A DNA stretch of 64,000 nucleotides from Geobacteraceae bacterium (GCA_013336525.1 JAAXTM010000010.1:33027-97026), one strand, 5' to 3'; counted from the first letter of the stretch, positions 52,104 through 62,000 are shown. Translations and numbers: made by a program. Notes: generated from the sequence alone by a model not told the origin.

Positions 52104-52418
52104 ATGAGTTCACGAGGCCCCAGGACAGTAGTTCTCCCGTCTGCCGAGAAGGCGGCGGCTCTCGTTAAGCAAATGCGCGGAGAGGTTGATGATAACTCAA
52201 ATTACCGGACAAAATCCCTGAAGATACACGGTCAGGTTTGTGCCAAATGCGGCCGCGAGTTTGATCAGGCAAGTCTAAATCTGCTTACAGTCCACCACAA
52301 GGACGGTAATCACCATAACAACCCGCCCAATGGCTCAAACTGGGAGAATCTCTGTGTTCATTGTCACGAAGATGAACATTCGCGTGGAGTTCTGGGGGAA
52401 TATCTGTCTGGAGGGTGA
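52104..52418 (+). CDS. YajD-like HNH nuclease family protein
   Basis: A 104-residue protein with CAKCGREF and CVHCHEDEH as zinc pairs and LLTVHHKDGNHHNNPPNGSN as the HNH core, the YajD pattern. The DNA or RNA target is unknown. ATG at 52104 has AGAGG upstream; the frame opens 25 codons earlier. The protein is transcribed divergently from the SPFH gene. It is unrelated in sequence detail to the HNH protein at 33786. Confidence 0.84.
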   Translation: MSSRGPRTVVLPSAEKAAALVKQMRGEVDDNSNYRTKSLKIHGQVCAKCGREFDQASLNLLTVHHKDGNHHNNPPNGSNWENLCVHCHEDEHSRGVLGEYLSGG

Positions 52419-52577
52419 AGGTTGTACAGTTGCTTTATTAAAGATCGAACTTCTACCGTTCCGAAATATGGAATGCTTCAATGCTTGATGCAGGGCTGGA
52501 CAGAAGTAATGCAACGGTAAAAATATTGCAGTAAACAAAAAGAGTTTTCCGCGCATTACCCTGTCCCTTGACCTCTG

Positions 52578-52952
52578 TTAAGCTTGGCCGGCAGCCTTAG
52601 ATTGTTCGAACTCGGTGCGGGCCTTGTGCATTTCTTCAACTTCCCGCAGTTTGTCACCCATCCAGGCATGAAAAACTTTGGCGTTTTCGTAACTCATGAC
52701 GACTCCGGTATCGATGAAGCGAACCATGCTGCTGGCAAGGTCTTTGGGCTCTACGCTGGTTTCACTGCCAATGGCCCCTTCAGGCGTGATTTCGTGTGAA
52801 ATGGCCTCCGGCAGTGGTTGACGCTCAAGGTAAAAGTTAATTACCATTTCGCCTCGAGGAGAAAAACCACCCTGTGCACCGTTGACATAGGAAGGGTTGT
52901 AGCCGTAATTGAATACATACTTGAAGGTTAACTCAGGTTTCTTGCTGCTCAT
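52578..52952 (-). CDS. Hypothetical protein, 124 residues
   Basis: A soluble protein beginning SSKKPELTFKYVFNYGYNPS, with GEMVINFYLERQPLPEAISH in the middle and a C-terminal segment GVVMSYENAKVFHAWMGDK followed by a Glu-rich helix. The strand-then-helix ending loosely resembles DUF3467, but I cannot name the family with confidence. GGAGAA lies nine bases before the ATG at 52952. Gaps of 159 and 178 bp on either side hold no gene that I can support. Confidence 0.6.
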   Translation of the reverse strand: MSSKKPELTFKYVFNYGYNPSYVNGAQGGFSPRGEMVINFYLERQPLPEAISHEITPEGAIGSETSVEPKDLASSMVRFIDTGVVMSYENAKVFHAWMGDKLREVEEMHKARTEFEQSKAAGQA

Positions 52953-53067
52953 CGGTCATTTCTCCTTTGATTCACTGAAATGTGAGTGTAATAAATAACT
53001 ACAGACTTCCTATCATAATCAGAAGGCCAAGGAAAAGAATTTCTTGTAACTGCCGCAAAAAACATGA

Positions 53068-53096
53068 TTGACATATGCTGCTGTTGTTTGTAGAAG
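53068..53096 (+). promoter_or_regulatory. Sigma-70-type promoter for the HhH protein gene
   Basis: TTGACA (53068-53073), 17 bp, TAGAAG (53091-53096), 35 bp before the start codon. Confidence 0.5.
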
Positions 53097-53130
53097 GGTC
53101 TTAATTTAAATCCACTCTGGGGGCCTTTTA

Positions 53131-53541
53131 ATGAAAAAAGTTACCAAAACTGTTCTTGTTGTCGTCTCGCTGCTGTTGTCTGTCAATCTTGGTTTTGCCG
53201 CAGAGGTGAAAAAACCGTTGACAGACTTAACAGGTGTTGCAAAGTCGAGCGCTGATGGTGTTAAAGCTGAATCTAAAAGCTCTGTTACAGACGTTAAAGA
53301 AAATGCAAAGGGTAAAACTGCTGATGCAAAAGCTGCTGTTAAGGCAAAGTTAGTTGATATCAATACCGCTACTGAGACCGAGCTGAAGGCCATTCCAGGT
53401 GTTGGTGATGCCTATGCTGCAAAGATTATTGCCGGCCGACCATACGCCAATAAAACGCAGCTAAAATCCAGAAAAGTTCTACCGACAAACATCTACGAGC
53501 AGGTTAAAGATACAATAATTGCCAAGCAGCCAAAAAAATAA
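53131..53541 (+). CDS. Secreted helix-hairpin-helix protein (ComEA-like)
   Basis: A 136-residue protein with a signal peptide (TVLVVVSLLLSVNLGFAAE), a Lys/Ala/Ser-rich linker, and a helix-hairpin-helix DNA-binding motif: VDINTATETELKAIPGVGDA followed by AAKIIAGRPYANKTQL. This is the ComEA arrangement; ComEA binds incoming DNA in the periplasm during transformation. A role in DNA uptake is possible, but no other competence gene is near. It is monocistronic, with a promoter and a terminator. Confidence 0.84.
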   Translation: MKKVTKTVLVVVSLLLSVNLGFAAEVKKPLTDLTGVAKSSADGVKAESKSSVTDVKENAKGKTADAKAAVKAKLVDINTATETELKAIPGVGDAYAAKIIAGRPYANKTQLKSRKVLPTNIYEQVKDTIIAKQPKK

Positions 53542-53568
53542 TACGTCGTGCCATTTGATTTCATCCGC

Positions 53569-53600
53569 ACGGGGCATCCAATTATGGAGCCCCGTTTTTT
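53569..53600 (+). terminator. Terminator after the HhH protein gene
   Basis: ACGGGGC and GCCCCGT pair, with an additional TCCA/TGGA pairing inside, followed by TTTTTT. Confidence 0.9.
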
Positions 53601-53681
53601 GTGTTCCAAGCCTTGTAAATCTTGACTTTACGTCAGAATACCTGCTATTTGTCTGAGCCTGTATGTAGTCAAGGAGCTGTA

Positions 53682-55112
53682 ATGAAACCGCTTTTTTTAA
53701 ATCCACCAACGTTTGAAGATTTTGATGGCGGTGCCGGTGCACGCTATCAGGCTTCCCGTGAAGTAACCTCATTCTGGTACCCTACCTGGCTCTGTTTTCC
53801 TGCCGGCATGATTGAGGGGAGTCGTGTCGTGGATGCCCCTGTGCAAAAATTTACCATGGAACAGTGTCTTGCTATCGCACAGGGATTCGACATGGTGGTG
53901 ATGTATACTTCAACACCGACGCTGAAGATTGACATTGAGACCGCCCGCCGGATCAAGGAGGTTAAACCCGGTATTGTTACGGTGTTGACCGGTCCGCACG
54001 TTTCCGTTCTGCCGGAAGAATCACTCCGGGCCGGGGCCGGTGTTATCGATATAGTTTGTCGCGGAGAGTTCGATTACTCTACCAAAGAGCTCTGCGAAGG
54101 TCGCGAATGGGACCGTGTTGATGGCATCAGTTTTGTGAATGATGGCAAGGTGGTCCATACTCCGGATCGCCCTCCGATAACCGACCTGGATGCACTACCC
54201 TTTGTTGCACCGATCTATAAACGGGACCTGCCTATTTCCGAATATGTCATTCCGCATTTCAAAAATCCCTATGTTTCGATCTATTCCAGTCGCGGCTGCC
54301 CCTCCCACTGTATTTACTGCCTCTGGCCGCAGACTTTTTCCGGCCGTACCATGCGGGTTAGATCACCTCAAAATGTTTATGAAGAGATCAAGTGGATCGT
54401 TGATAATATTCCGGAAATGCGAGAGCTCTCTTTCGACGACGATACCTTTACTGCAAACCGGCAACATGCCCGTGAAATTGCCGGGCTGATCAAGCCACTT
54501 GGCATCTCCTGGACAATCAACGCCCGTGCCAATACTGATTTCGAAACACTGAAAGCGCTCCGCGAGGCCGGCTTGCGGCATGTGGTGGTTGGTTTTGAAA
54601 GTGGCAATGACCAGATCCTGAAGAATATCAAAAAGGGGGTCACAGTTGCCCAGGCTGTAAAATTTGCCAAAGATTGTAAAAAACTTGGGCTGTCGATTCA
54701 TGGTGCTTTCATTATGGGATTGCCCGGGGAAAGCAAAGAGACAATTCAGCAGACGATAAAGTTTGCCAAACAGCTCGACCTTAATTCGATTCAGGCTTCA
54801 CTGGCTTCCCCTTATCCGGGTACCGAGTTTTATTCGCTCTGTATGAAGGAAGGGTGGATATCATCAGATAGTTTTCTCGATGACAGTGGCCACCAGAAAT
54901 GCGTTATCAACTATCCCAACCTCTCCAATACGGAAATATTCAATTCGGTTGAAGAGTTCTATAATAAATTTTATTTCCGTCCCAAATATATCGCACGGAG
55001 TATCGGCCGAATGTTAATCGATGGCGATGAACGGCGGAAGTTGCTCAAAGAAGGAAAACAGTATCTGGAGTATATGCGCAAACGGAAGGCATCCGGATCG
55101 GATTGTCAATGA
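53682..55112 (+). CDS. hpnJ: Hopanoid biosynthesis radical SAM protein HpnJ
   Basis: A 476-residue class B radical SAM protein. KPLFLNPPTFEDFDGGAGAR at the N-terminus, DMVVMYTSTPTLKIDIETA, RGCPSHCIYCLWPQTFSGR (the CX3CX2C cluster), and IMGLPGESKETI are those of HpnJ. In Burkholderia work, HpnJ is needed to turn the sugar of glycosylated bacteriohopanetetrol into a cyclitol ether. AAGGAG lies before the ATG at 53682. Its stop overlaps hpnK (ATGA), supporting the call. HpnI, the glycosyltransferase, is not adjacent. Confidence 0.92.
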   Translation: MKPLFLNPPTFEDFDGGAGARYQASREVTSFWYPTWLCFPAGMIEGSRVVDAPVQKFTMEQCLAIAQGFDMVVMYTSTPTLKIDIETARRIKEVKPGIVTVLTGPHVSVLPEESLRAGAGVIDIVCRGEFDYSTKELCEGREWDRVDGISFVNDGKVVHTPDRPPITDLDALPFVAPIYKRDLPISEYVIPHFKNPYVSIYSSRGCPSHCIYCLWPQTFSGRTMRVRSPQNVYEEIKWIVDNIPEMRELSFDDDTFTANRQHAREIAGLIKPLGISWTINARANTDFETLKALREAGLRHVVVGFESGNDQILKNIKKGVTVAQAVKFAKDCKKLGLSIHGAFIMGLPGESKETIQQTIKFAKQLDLNSIQASLASPYPGTEFYSLCMKEGWISSDSFLDDSGHQKCVINYPNLSNTEIFNSVEEFYNKFYFRPKYIARSIGRMLIDGDERRKLLKEGKQYLEYMRKRKASGSDCQ

Positions 55113-55969
55113 AACAGATCATCATCACATCTGATGACTTTGGCCTTTCCAGCGGTGTCAACCGGGCTGTCGAGCAAGCATGGAAAAACGGACTCCTGAC
55201 CTGTGCATCGATCATGCCTGGCGCAGCGAAGTTTGACGAAGCAGTCAAGATTGGCAGGCGCAATCCAGGACTTCAGATCGGGCTGCACCTGACCCTTGTA
55301 CAGGGGCGGAGTGTGTTGCCCCCTGCTGACATACCTGCTCTGGTCAATGCAGCCGGTCATTTTACCGATAATCCGGTAAGAGGTGGAATGCAGTATTTTT
55401 TAGATAGGGGGCTTTACTGTCAGCTGAAACGGGAGATAGAGGCTCAAATCAAAAAGGTGCTCTCTGCCGGCATCCCATTGTCACACATCGATGGTCATCT
55501 GAACATCCATCTGCATCCGACGGTGTTCAGGATTCTGTGTGAACTGATGCCTCGATACGGCATCACCAGTTTTCGCCTCGCGCAGGAGCGACTTTCCCAT
55601 AATCTCCGCTTTGATAGCCAGCGGAAATTCGGTAAGGTTATTGAGAGCCTGATATTCAAAAAGCTCACCGATCAAGCTCGTCCGGAGCTGGACCGGATCG
55701 GGATTCGGTATGCAGCTGAGGTCAAAGGGGTGCTTAACTCAGGGCGGATGACGGAGGAGTACATCCTCAACATCATCGACGACCTGCAGGAAGGGGTGAC
55801 GGAGATATATTTTCACCCGGGGATTATGCCGGATGCCGAGATCAGCCGCCTGATGCCGGAATATCGCCATCAGGAAGAACTTGCTGCCATTACAAGCCAG
55901 ACTGTCAGGCAAAAGCTTATAGATTTAAAGATACAGGTACAAAATTACCGTGGAGAGATTAAATGCTGA
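55109..55969 (+). CDS. hpnK: Hopanoid biosynthesis deacetylase HpnK
   Basis: A 286-residue YdjC/ChbG-type deacetylase: IITSDDFGLSSGVNRAVEQ holds the metal-binding DD, GLHLTLVQGR and SHIDGHLNIHLHP supply His ligands, and EIYFHPGIMPD follows. HpnK removes the acetyl group from N-acetylglucosaminyl-bacteriohopanetetrol before HpnJ acts. Start ATG at 55109 overlaps the hpnJ stop; the SMR-type gene overlaps its own end by 7 bp. Confidence 0.91.
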   Translation: MKQIIITSDDFGLSSGVNRAVEQAWKNGLLTCASIMPGAAKFDEAVKIGRRNPGLQIGLHLTLVQGRSVLPPADIPALVNAAGHFTDNPVRGGMQYFLDRGLYCQLKREIEAQIKKVLSAGIPLSHIDGHLNIHLHPTVFRILCELMPRYGITSFRLAQERLSHNLRFDSQRKFGKVIESLIFKKLTDQARPELDRIGIRYAAEVKGVLNSGRMTEEYILNIIDDLQEGVTEIYFHPGIMPDAEISRLMPEYRHQEELAAITSQTVRQKLIDLKIQVQNYRGEIKC

Positions 55970-56346
55970 AGACATTGGTAGTCATGTTGGTTGCAATCAC
56001 AGCCGGTGCTGTAGGCGACATCTTCTTGACGCTGGGAATGAAGAGTACTGGTGACATTTCTGCGATGGGTCTGCGGCAGATTATTGAAACTGTCTTCAAA
56101 GCCTTGAGCAATTGGCGCCTGATTCTTGGTACTGCTCTGCAGGCGGTTTATTTTGGGTTATGGCTGGCTGTACTTTCGTGGGAAGATCTTTCAGTAGCAC
56201 TGCCGCTGCAGGCGCTCAGTTATCTGGTGGTTGCCTTTCTGGCGCAGTGGTATCTTGGCGAACAGGTCAGCGGAATACGCTGGGCCGGTATCTGCTTGAT
56301 TTGTGTCGGTGTGGCCCTGGTAACGAGAAGCAGTGTAAATTATTGA
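55963..56346 (+). CDS. SMR/EamA-type small membrane transporter in the hpn operon
   Basis: A 127-residue protein with four hydrophobic helices (VVMLVAITAGAVGDIFL, then LILGTALQAVYFGLWLAVL, ALPLQALSYLVVAFLAQWYL, IRWAGICLICVGVALV), the layout of small multidrug resistance and ArnE/F-type half transporters. It overlaps hpnK by 7 bp with GGAGAG before its ATG, so it is part of the hopanoid operon. It may flip a hopanoid or sugar-lipid intermediate, an inference from context only. It is a single half protein, so it would act as a homodimer. Confidence 0.8.
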   Translation: MLKTLVVMLVAITAGAVGDIFLTLGMKSTGDISAMGLRQIIETVFKALSNWRLILGTALQAVYFGLWLAVLSWEDLSVALPLQALSYLVVAFLAQWYLGEQVSGIRWAGICLICVGVALVTRSSVNY

Positions 56347-56362
56347 TGAATTGGAGAAATGA

Positions 56363-57175
56363 ATGTTGAATATACGTAAAATTGCCTTTATTGGTGGCGG
56401 TAATATGGCTGAAGCCATTATTCGCGGGTTGTTGCGTGAGGATGTTGGAGTCGGGATCTGTGTCGCTGAAATTAGTCCCAAGCGAAGGGATGAGCTGACT
56501 GCGCAATTTCCGCACGTGAAGGTTACTGGAGATGCTGCAGAAGCTGCGGAGTGGGGCGAGGTCGTTATTTTAGCGATCAAACCGCAACAGGCAGGCGGTG
56601 CCATGGACCTTATTGAACCGGTTATCACGCCAAAAAAACTGGTAATTTCAATCATGGCCGGAATTCCGACTGCAAAGATCGAAGCGAACCTGATTCCCGG
56701 CTGCCGTGTCATACGGGCGATGCCAAATACACCGGCTCTTATTGGTGCCGGGGCGACCGCTGTCTGCTCCGGTCGCAAGGCCTCTTCAGACGACCTGGAT
56801 CTTGCCCGGCAGATTTTTGCTCTGGTCGGGGTCGCCGTGTCTGTGGAGGAGAAACTGATGGATGCGGTCACCGGTCTTTCCGGCAGTGGGCCAGCCTATG
56901 TTTTCACCTTCATTGAAGCGCTGTCAGATGCTGGTGTGAAAAACGGTCTACCACGGGATGTGGCTGCTCAATTGGCTGCTCAGACGGTGTTTGGTGCGGC
57001 ACGGATGGTCGTTGAGACCGGCGAACATCCGACTCTGCTAAAGGAAAAAGTGACCTCCCCCGGCGGGACGACCATCGCAGCCCTGCATGCTCTTGAAAGC
57101 GGCTGTTTTCGTGGTGTTGTCATGGATGCAGTGGAAGCGGCCTGCCTCAAATCAAAGGAGCTGGCCGGAAAGTAA
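56363..57175 (+). CDS. proC: Pyrroline-5-carboxylate reductase
   Basis: A 270-residue NAD(P)-dependent reductase. KIAFIGGGNMAEAIIRGLL is the dinucleotide-binding start, VILAIKPQQ and RVIRAMPNTPALIGAGATA follow, and VTGLSGSGPAYVF and KVTSPGGTTIAALHALE are ProC signatures. It catalyses the last step of proline synthesis. GGAG lies about eight bases before the ATG. It starts 16 bp after the SMR-type gene, so it may be read from the same transcript, though the function is unrelated. Confidence 0.95.
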   Translation: MLNIRKIAFIGGGNMAEAIIRGLLREDVGVGICVAEISPKRRDELTAQFPHVKVTGDAAEAAEWGEVVILAIKPQQAGGAMDLIEPVITPKKLVISIMAGIPTAKIEANLIPGCRVIRAMPNTPALIGAGATAVCSGRKASSDDLDLARQIFALVGVAVSVEEKLMDAVTGLSGSGPAYVFTFIEALSDAGVKNGLPRDVAAQLAAQTVFGAARMVVETGEHPTLLKEKVTSPGGTTIAALHALESGCFRGVVMDAVEAACLKSKELAGK

Positions 57176-57229
57176 TTTACAGATACATTCTTTACCAGAT
57201 TGTCCAGACTGTACATCCGGGAGGGCACC

Positions 57230-58714
57230 ATGTTTGAGTCTGCAGAATTGGGTCACAAGATCAGCAAGGAAGTCTGGAAAAAAGAAATCCCGGGATTGCG
57301 TGAGGGTTTGCTTGATGCCCAGCTTGACTTGGCCCAGTCGAAAAAGTTTCCGGTGATCATTCTGGTGGCTGGTGTTGATTGTGCCGGCAAGGGAGAAACG
57401 GTCAATCTTCTTAATGAGTGGATGGACCCGCGCCACATCGAAACACATGCCGTGCGAGATCTGACTGATGAAGAGTTGGAACGGCCCCAAATGTGGCGCT
57501 ATTGGCGGGTGCTTCCACCCAAGGGCAAGGTTGGCGTCTTCATTGGTACGTGGTATTCGGCACCACTGGTGGAAAACGTCTACGGCACGATCAAAAACTC
57601 CGAACTTGATCAGCGGTTGGAGCGGATCATTCGCTTCGAGAAAATGCTCTGTGATGAGGGGGCTCTGGTACTCAAATTCTGGCTGCACCTGTCCAGGGAT
57701 GAGCAGAAAAAACGTCTCAAACTCCTTGAAAACGATTCCAAGACTCGCTGGAGAGTTACCGACACGGATTGGGACCACTACAAACAGTACGAAAAATTTC
57801 GTAAAGTTTCCGAACGGATGCTCCGTTCGACCAGCACTGCCGAATCTCCATGGACAATTGTCGAAGGGACTGACCCGCGTTATCGCTATCTGACCATCGG
57901 CAAGGCAATTCTCGGTGCCATGCGTCAGCGGCTTGATGCCCCCGTGTCTCAATGCTGCATAGAGCCGATTCCCCCTATTCTGCCTACCATCGATAATCTG
58001 CTGATATTGCAAACGCTCGACATGTCTAAAAAACTGAAAAAGGCTGAGTTTGAAAGCGAGCTGGAAAAATATCAGGGAAAACTTAACCTGTTGACCCGTC
58101 ACCCGGAATTCAAAAAACTTTCGGTGGTGGTTGCATTTGAAGGTAACGACGCTGCGGGCAAGGGCGGCAGTATCCGCCGTATTATCCAGGCGCTTGATGC
58201 CCGTCAATACCGTGTTATTCCGGTTGCTGCACCGACCGAGGAAGAACGTGCCCAGCCGTATATGTGGCGTTTCTGGCGCAATATTCCACGCAAAAGCCGC
58301 TTTGCCATCTTTGACCGTACCTGGTACGGACGTGTCTTGGTGGAGCGGGTTGAAGGGTACTGTGAGCACAAGGATTGGATGCGCGCCTATGGTGAAATCA
58401 ATGATTTTGAAGAGCAGATGGTGCGGAACAAAACTGTAGTCGTAAAGTTCTGGCTTTCAATTACCAAGGAGGAGCAGCTTCGACGCTTCAAGGAACGGGA
58501 GAAGATCGGTTTCAAACGCTACAAAATTACCGATGAGGACTGGCGTAACCGCGAAAAATGGGATGAATACGAACTGGCGGTTTGTGACATGATTGACCGC
58601 ACCAGCACCGAAATAGCTCCCTGGACGCTGGTCGAGGCCAACGACAAGTATTACGCGAGAATCAAGGTGCTTAAAACGCTCTGCGAGCGGATTGAAAAGG
58701 CGTTGGATAAATAG
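57230..58714 (+). CDS. Polyphosphate:AMP phosphotransferase (tandem PPK2, class II)
   Basis: A 494-residue protein with two PPK2 domains. The N-terminal P-loop is AGVDCAGKGETVN and the C-terminal one EGNDAAGKGGSIRR. In the C-terminal domain the catalytic lid region reads FDRTWYGRVLVERVEG; in the N-terminal domain the equivalent is FIGTWYSAPLVENVYG, lacking the Walker B Asp and Arg, so that half is probably inactive. This two-domain form is polyphosphate:AMP phosphotransferase, which makes ADP from AMP and polyP. ATG at 57230 follows GGGAGGG. A terminator follows. Confidence 0.88.
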   Translation: MFESAELGHKISKEVWKKEIPGLREGLLDAQLDLAQSKKFPVIILVAGVDCAGKGETVNLLNEWMDPRHIETHAVRDLTDEELERPQMWRYWRVLPPKGKVGVFIGTWYSAPLVENVYGTIKNSELDQRLERIIRFEKMLCDEGALVLKFWLHLSRDEQKKRLKLLENDSKTRWRVTDTDWDHYKQYEKFRKVSERMLRSTSTAESPWTIVEGTDPRYRYLTIGKAILGAMRQRLDAPVSQCCIEPIPPILPTIDNLLILQTLDMSKKLKKAEFESELEKYQGKLNLLTRHPEFKKLSVVVAFEGNDAAGKGGSIRRIIQALDARQYRVIPVAAPTEEERAQPYMWRFWRNIPRKSRFAIFDRTWYGRVLVERVEGYCEHKDWMRAYGEINDFEEQMVRNKTVVVKFWLSITKEEQLRRFKEREKIGFKRYKITDEDWRNREKWDEYELAVCDMIDRTSTEIAPWTLVEANDKYYARIKVLKTLCERIEKALDK

Positions 58715-58742
58715 GATTTAGTTGGATCTATCAATAATGAAT

Positions 58743-58773
58743 GCCCTCCGGGAAACCGGGGGGCGTTTTTTTA
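58743..58773 (+). terminator. Terminator after the PPK2 gene
   Basis: GCCCTCCGG and CCGGGGGGC (one mismatch or G-U) with a GAAA loop, followed by GTTTTTTT. Confidence 0.88.
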
Positions 58774-58866
58774 GTCACTTTTTGTATATCGTCTGAGTAC
58801 GTGGAGCATAAAAGCAATCGAAAGAGTGGTAGCTACTGTTCAGATGTCATTAGACATATATGTGAC

Positions 58867-58918
58867 ATGGGCCATATCACCCAGTTTTTGCTTGATAGCA
58901 TTGGGTGATATGGCCCAT
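58867..58918. repeat. Perfect 17 bp inverted repeat upstream of the octaheme gene
   Basis: ATGGGCCATATCACCCA at 58867-58883 is the exact reverse complement of TGGGTGATATGGCCCAT at 58902-58918, with an 18 nt spacer. It lies in the 377 bp region between the PPK2 gene and the octaheme cytochrome, 173 bp before the latter's start. No T run follows. A second, imperfect repeat (CCGTAA...TTACGG) spans 58975-59003. The rest of this region has no gene that I can support. Confidence 0.85.
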
Positions 58919-58926
58919 ATTTTGCC
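58911..58926 (+). promoter_or_regulatory. Candidate sigma-54 promoter for the octaheme cytochrome
   Basis: TGGCCCATATTTTGCC matches the -24/-12 pattern TGGCACG-N4-TTGCW: GG and GC are spaced exactly as in sigma-54 promoters, with mismatches at less critical positions. The -24 half lies inside the right arm of the inverted repeat. The implied transcript start is about 150 bp upstream of the ATG. Confidence 0.4.
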
Positions 58927-59091
58927 GGCGCGGAAGCTTTACACTATCCCTAACGTAGTTGCCATCACAGATATCCGTAAAAATTAATAAAAATTTATTA
59001 CGGTACGATTCTTGCTGCTCAGTACGCTTACGTTTCGGCGCTTCACTTAGGGTCATGCGGAGGCAAATTAAATGATTTTCAAGGGGGTTTT

Positions 59092-62000
59092 ATGAGATTT
59101 AGTCCAGGTGCGCTGGCAGTTTTACTGATTATGTCGTTGTTACTTCTGATGCAGCCTCAAAATACAGATGCAGCACACCCAAAGCCGGGCGAATCCGGTT
59201 ATCGCGGCTTGACTTTCCCCGCAGCGCTTCCCGGCATCCCATTGTTTGACTATTTTACGAGGTCCCCGATTATACCCACAGGGCCTGCAGTAAACGGTTT
59301 TTACAAGGGGTTGCCGCCTTTCAGCACCAAGGTCAGTTGCAATGTGTGCCATTATGATATCGTTGCCAATGAGAGCAGGAACCGCCATTCGAGCATGTCC
59401 TACGAAAAAATTGCTCTCCCCCAGTACGGAGTTGGCTATGACAAGTCAATGCCCTGGATTTCCGGCCCCGGAAAATTCGGCAAGTGGTCCCCGGCCTATA
59501 ATCGACAGCTTGGCAACATGAATACGACGTACACTTCGGAAGCAGACCTCCTCAAAAAACTTGACATGGGTGCTTTTGAATTTATTACAGAATGTGGCGT
59601 CTGCCACGTCGGCGGCGGCCCTGCCGTTTCTAATCCTTACGGCTTCACCTTCCCGTGGCGTATTAGCAATGTGTTTGGCGCAGATCGCGGTGCCGGCGGC
59701 ATCCACAACAATCTTGATAACGTACAGCGGAACCAGTCAATTGCTAATGACTTTATTTTCCCACTCCTTATTTCAAGTCCCTATTACCCATTGCGCGTCC
59801 CTTTGAACCCCTGGGACTACTTTGTGACTGATAACAGCGTCAAGAAGGTCGATTGGGCCCAATGGGGGTATAACGGCACCTTGGATCTTGATTGCCTCAT
59901 GTGCCATCAGGAGGGATACAACCATCTGTCCCGCAATGAAGAAATTATACGCAACAAACGTCTCTACAATGCAGCAACACTTGGATCAGGGATTGCGGTG
60001 ATCGATCCGTTGGCAGGGGAAGGTTTCAATATGGATTACGATGCCTCTAAAGTCATTCTTGGTGCTGATGGAAGTCTTTACCTGAGTTTCTCCGTCACCG
60101 ACAAGATGACTCGATTTCCGAAGGGCGAAAACTGCGTCCATTGCCATATGCCGACCGTTGTCAAAAATGAGGCGGGTAATGTTGACTGGAAGAAGAGTTT
60201 TTATTCTTATGACGCCATCCCATCAGACAATCCTGCCGAACCAGGCAACATGAAACCGGCACGATATTTAAGCGATATGGTAAAGCGTGGTGATATCTGG
60301 AACAATGACGAGGTGCACAAATTTCTCGAATGCGCCGGATGTCACTCACAAACAGGTAAATTCCAGGCATGGAAGCCGGCCGATGCAAATTACATGCATA
60401 GTCCCGGCAAAGGGTATGACCCGATCAATCCCGGGTCGGATGAATTTGGAGGTACGGTCAAGTTCTGCTACGATTGCCACATATCGCTTGGTGATATTAA
60501 TGGAGACAACGTACCTGATATGGAAACGTTTGGGGCCCCTCTTGGGGACAGCGCCCATTCCAGAGCGGGACTTCTGACCAATATTGTCACCAAAGCACGC
60601 CGAATCAATACGCAAGGTGTGGAGGAAGAGTTCACCGGCAACCATCTTGATGTAATCTCCTGCACAACCTGCCACATTAAAAAGCAATATGCAGCTGCCC
60701 GCTCGGTAGATTTCAGTACCGGGGGCCAGTTCTACAACTTTGTCGGCAGCCCGCTTGATCAAACGTCTGGGCCTGAAAGCATAGACCTAGCTTATAGTTG
60801 GAAAGAAACAACGCCGGTCAGGTTGCTACCCAACGGCACTCCCAACCCGCTTTGGCGGCGACTTATCTATCCATTCAACTATGTGACCGGTGTCTACTGG
60901 AATAATATCGGCAGCAAAGATGCCAATGCTGACGGGTTTACCACCGGAATGAGCAATAACGGCGAAATCGTCGTTGGTGACCCTTTTTTCCAAAGAAGCG
61001 TGAAGGAAAATTTTGTCATTTCGGTAAACTCTGAAAATAACAGAATACCGGTTGGACTGCTAAATTCATCTGTGTTCGACACCCAATCGATTAAAAACGA
61101 CGAAGGCGCGGTCGTCTTTACACGTCCAGGTGAAATTGAGGCATACAAGAACCTGGTGACGTCAAAGGACGCTGGTTTTGTACCGCAACTGGTGCTGGAG
61201 TCTGAACCATACCTCATCACGCACAATGTATTGGCGAAGTCAAGATTTGCACTTGGCAAGTTGTCCACAGATATCAACGGAGCCACTGTTTACGGCTGCT
61301 CAGATTGCCATGGAGCAACAGGAGGTGTGTACAACGGCCAGATCAACATGATTGGAAAAGGGAAGCGTCCCGATAACTCTCCATTGCCTCTGACGGTCAG
61401 CTGGAACAATCCTTCTGATGTACTGACTAAAGCTTTTTACTGGGATAAGGCCGGTAACAAAAAATCAGCATCTTTTTCCGATCTTGCCGTATCACCAAAA
61501 GTCACAAAGTTTCTGAACAGGGGGGAATTCCTTGGGTACGATACGACAAGGGTTGCCGAGTTGAATAATAACATTTCAGCTGCGGCTTACGGTCTCGGCG
61601 TTAATCCGGTTGCCAACATTTCCTCCGTTTTCGCCGACATGGACACACAAACCCCTGGCATCCAGGTGTACATATCTGTTGCTCAGGCGCTTGCAGCTGC
61701 AGATGCGCAGGCTGGCAATGTTGGTTCCTCCACTTACACCTGGACATCCAACGATGGGACTGCCATTGCTGCCGGACAAACCTCCAGCGTTACCTTCACG
61801 ACTGTAGGGCTCAAGAGCATCACCCTGAAAGTTGTTGATGAGGAAGGCAAATCATCTCAAATAACACAAAATGTTTATGCTGTTGCAGCTCCTGCAGCAA
61901 ATCAGGTCACTTGGGCCGACGCAGCCGGATCACTTGGTGGAGTTCTTACAATATCAGCTCTGCCAACACCTAATAACTCCTTGAGAATCTATTGGGGCGA

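Noticed and set aside
57152..58369. 405-residue minus-strand ORF opposite the PPK2 gene
   Set aside because: The plus-strand frame has two complete PPK2 domains; the antisense frame shows no motif.
58801..58860. Possible GEMM (c-di-GMP/cGAMP) riboswitch before the octaheme gene
   Set aside because: The string AAAGCAATCGAAAGAGTGG recalls part of GEMM, but the GGGACGCAAAGCC block and the tetraloop-receptor pairing are missing.
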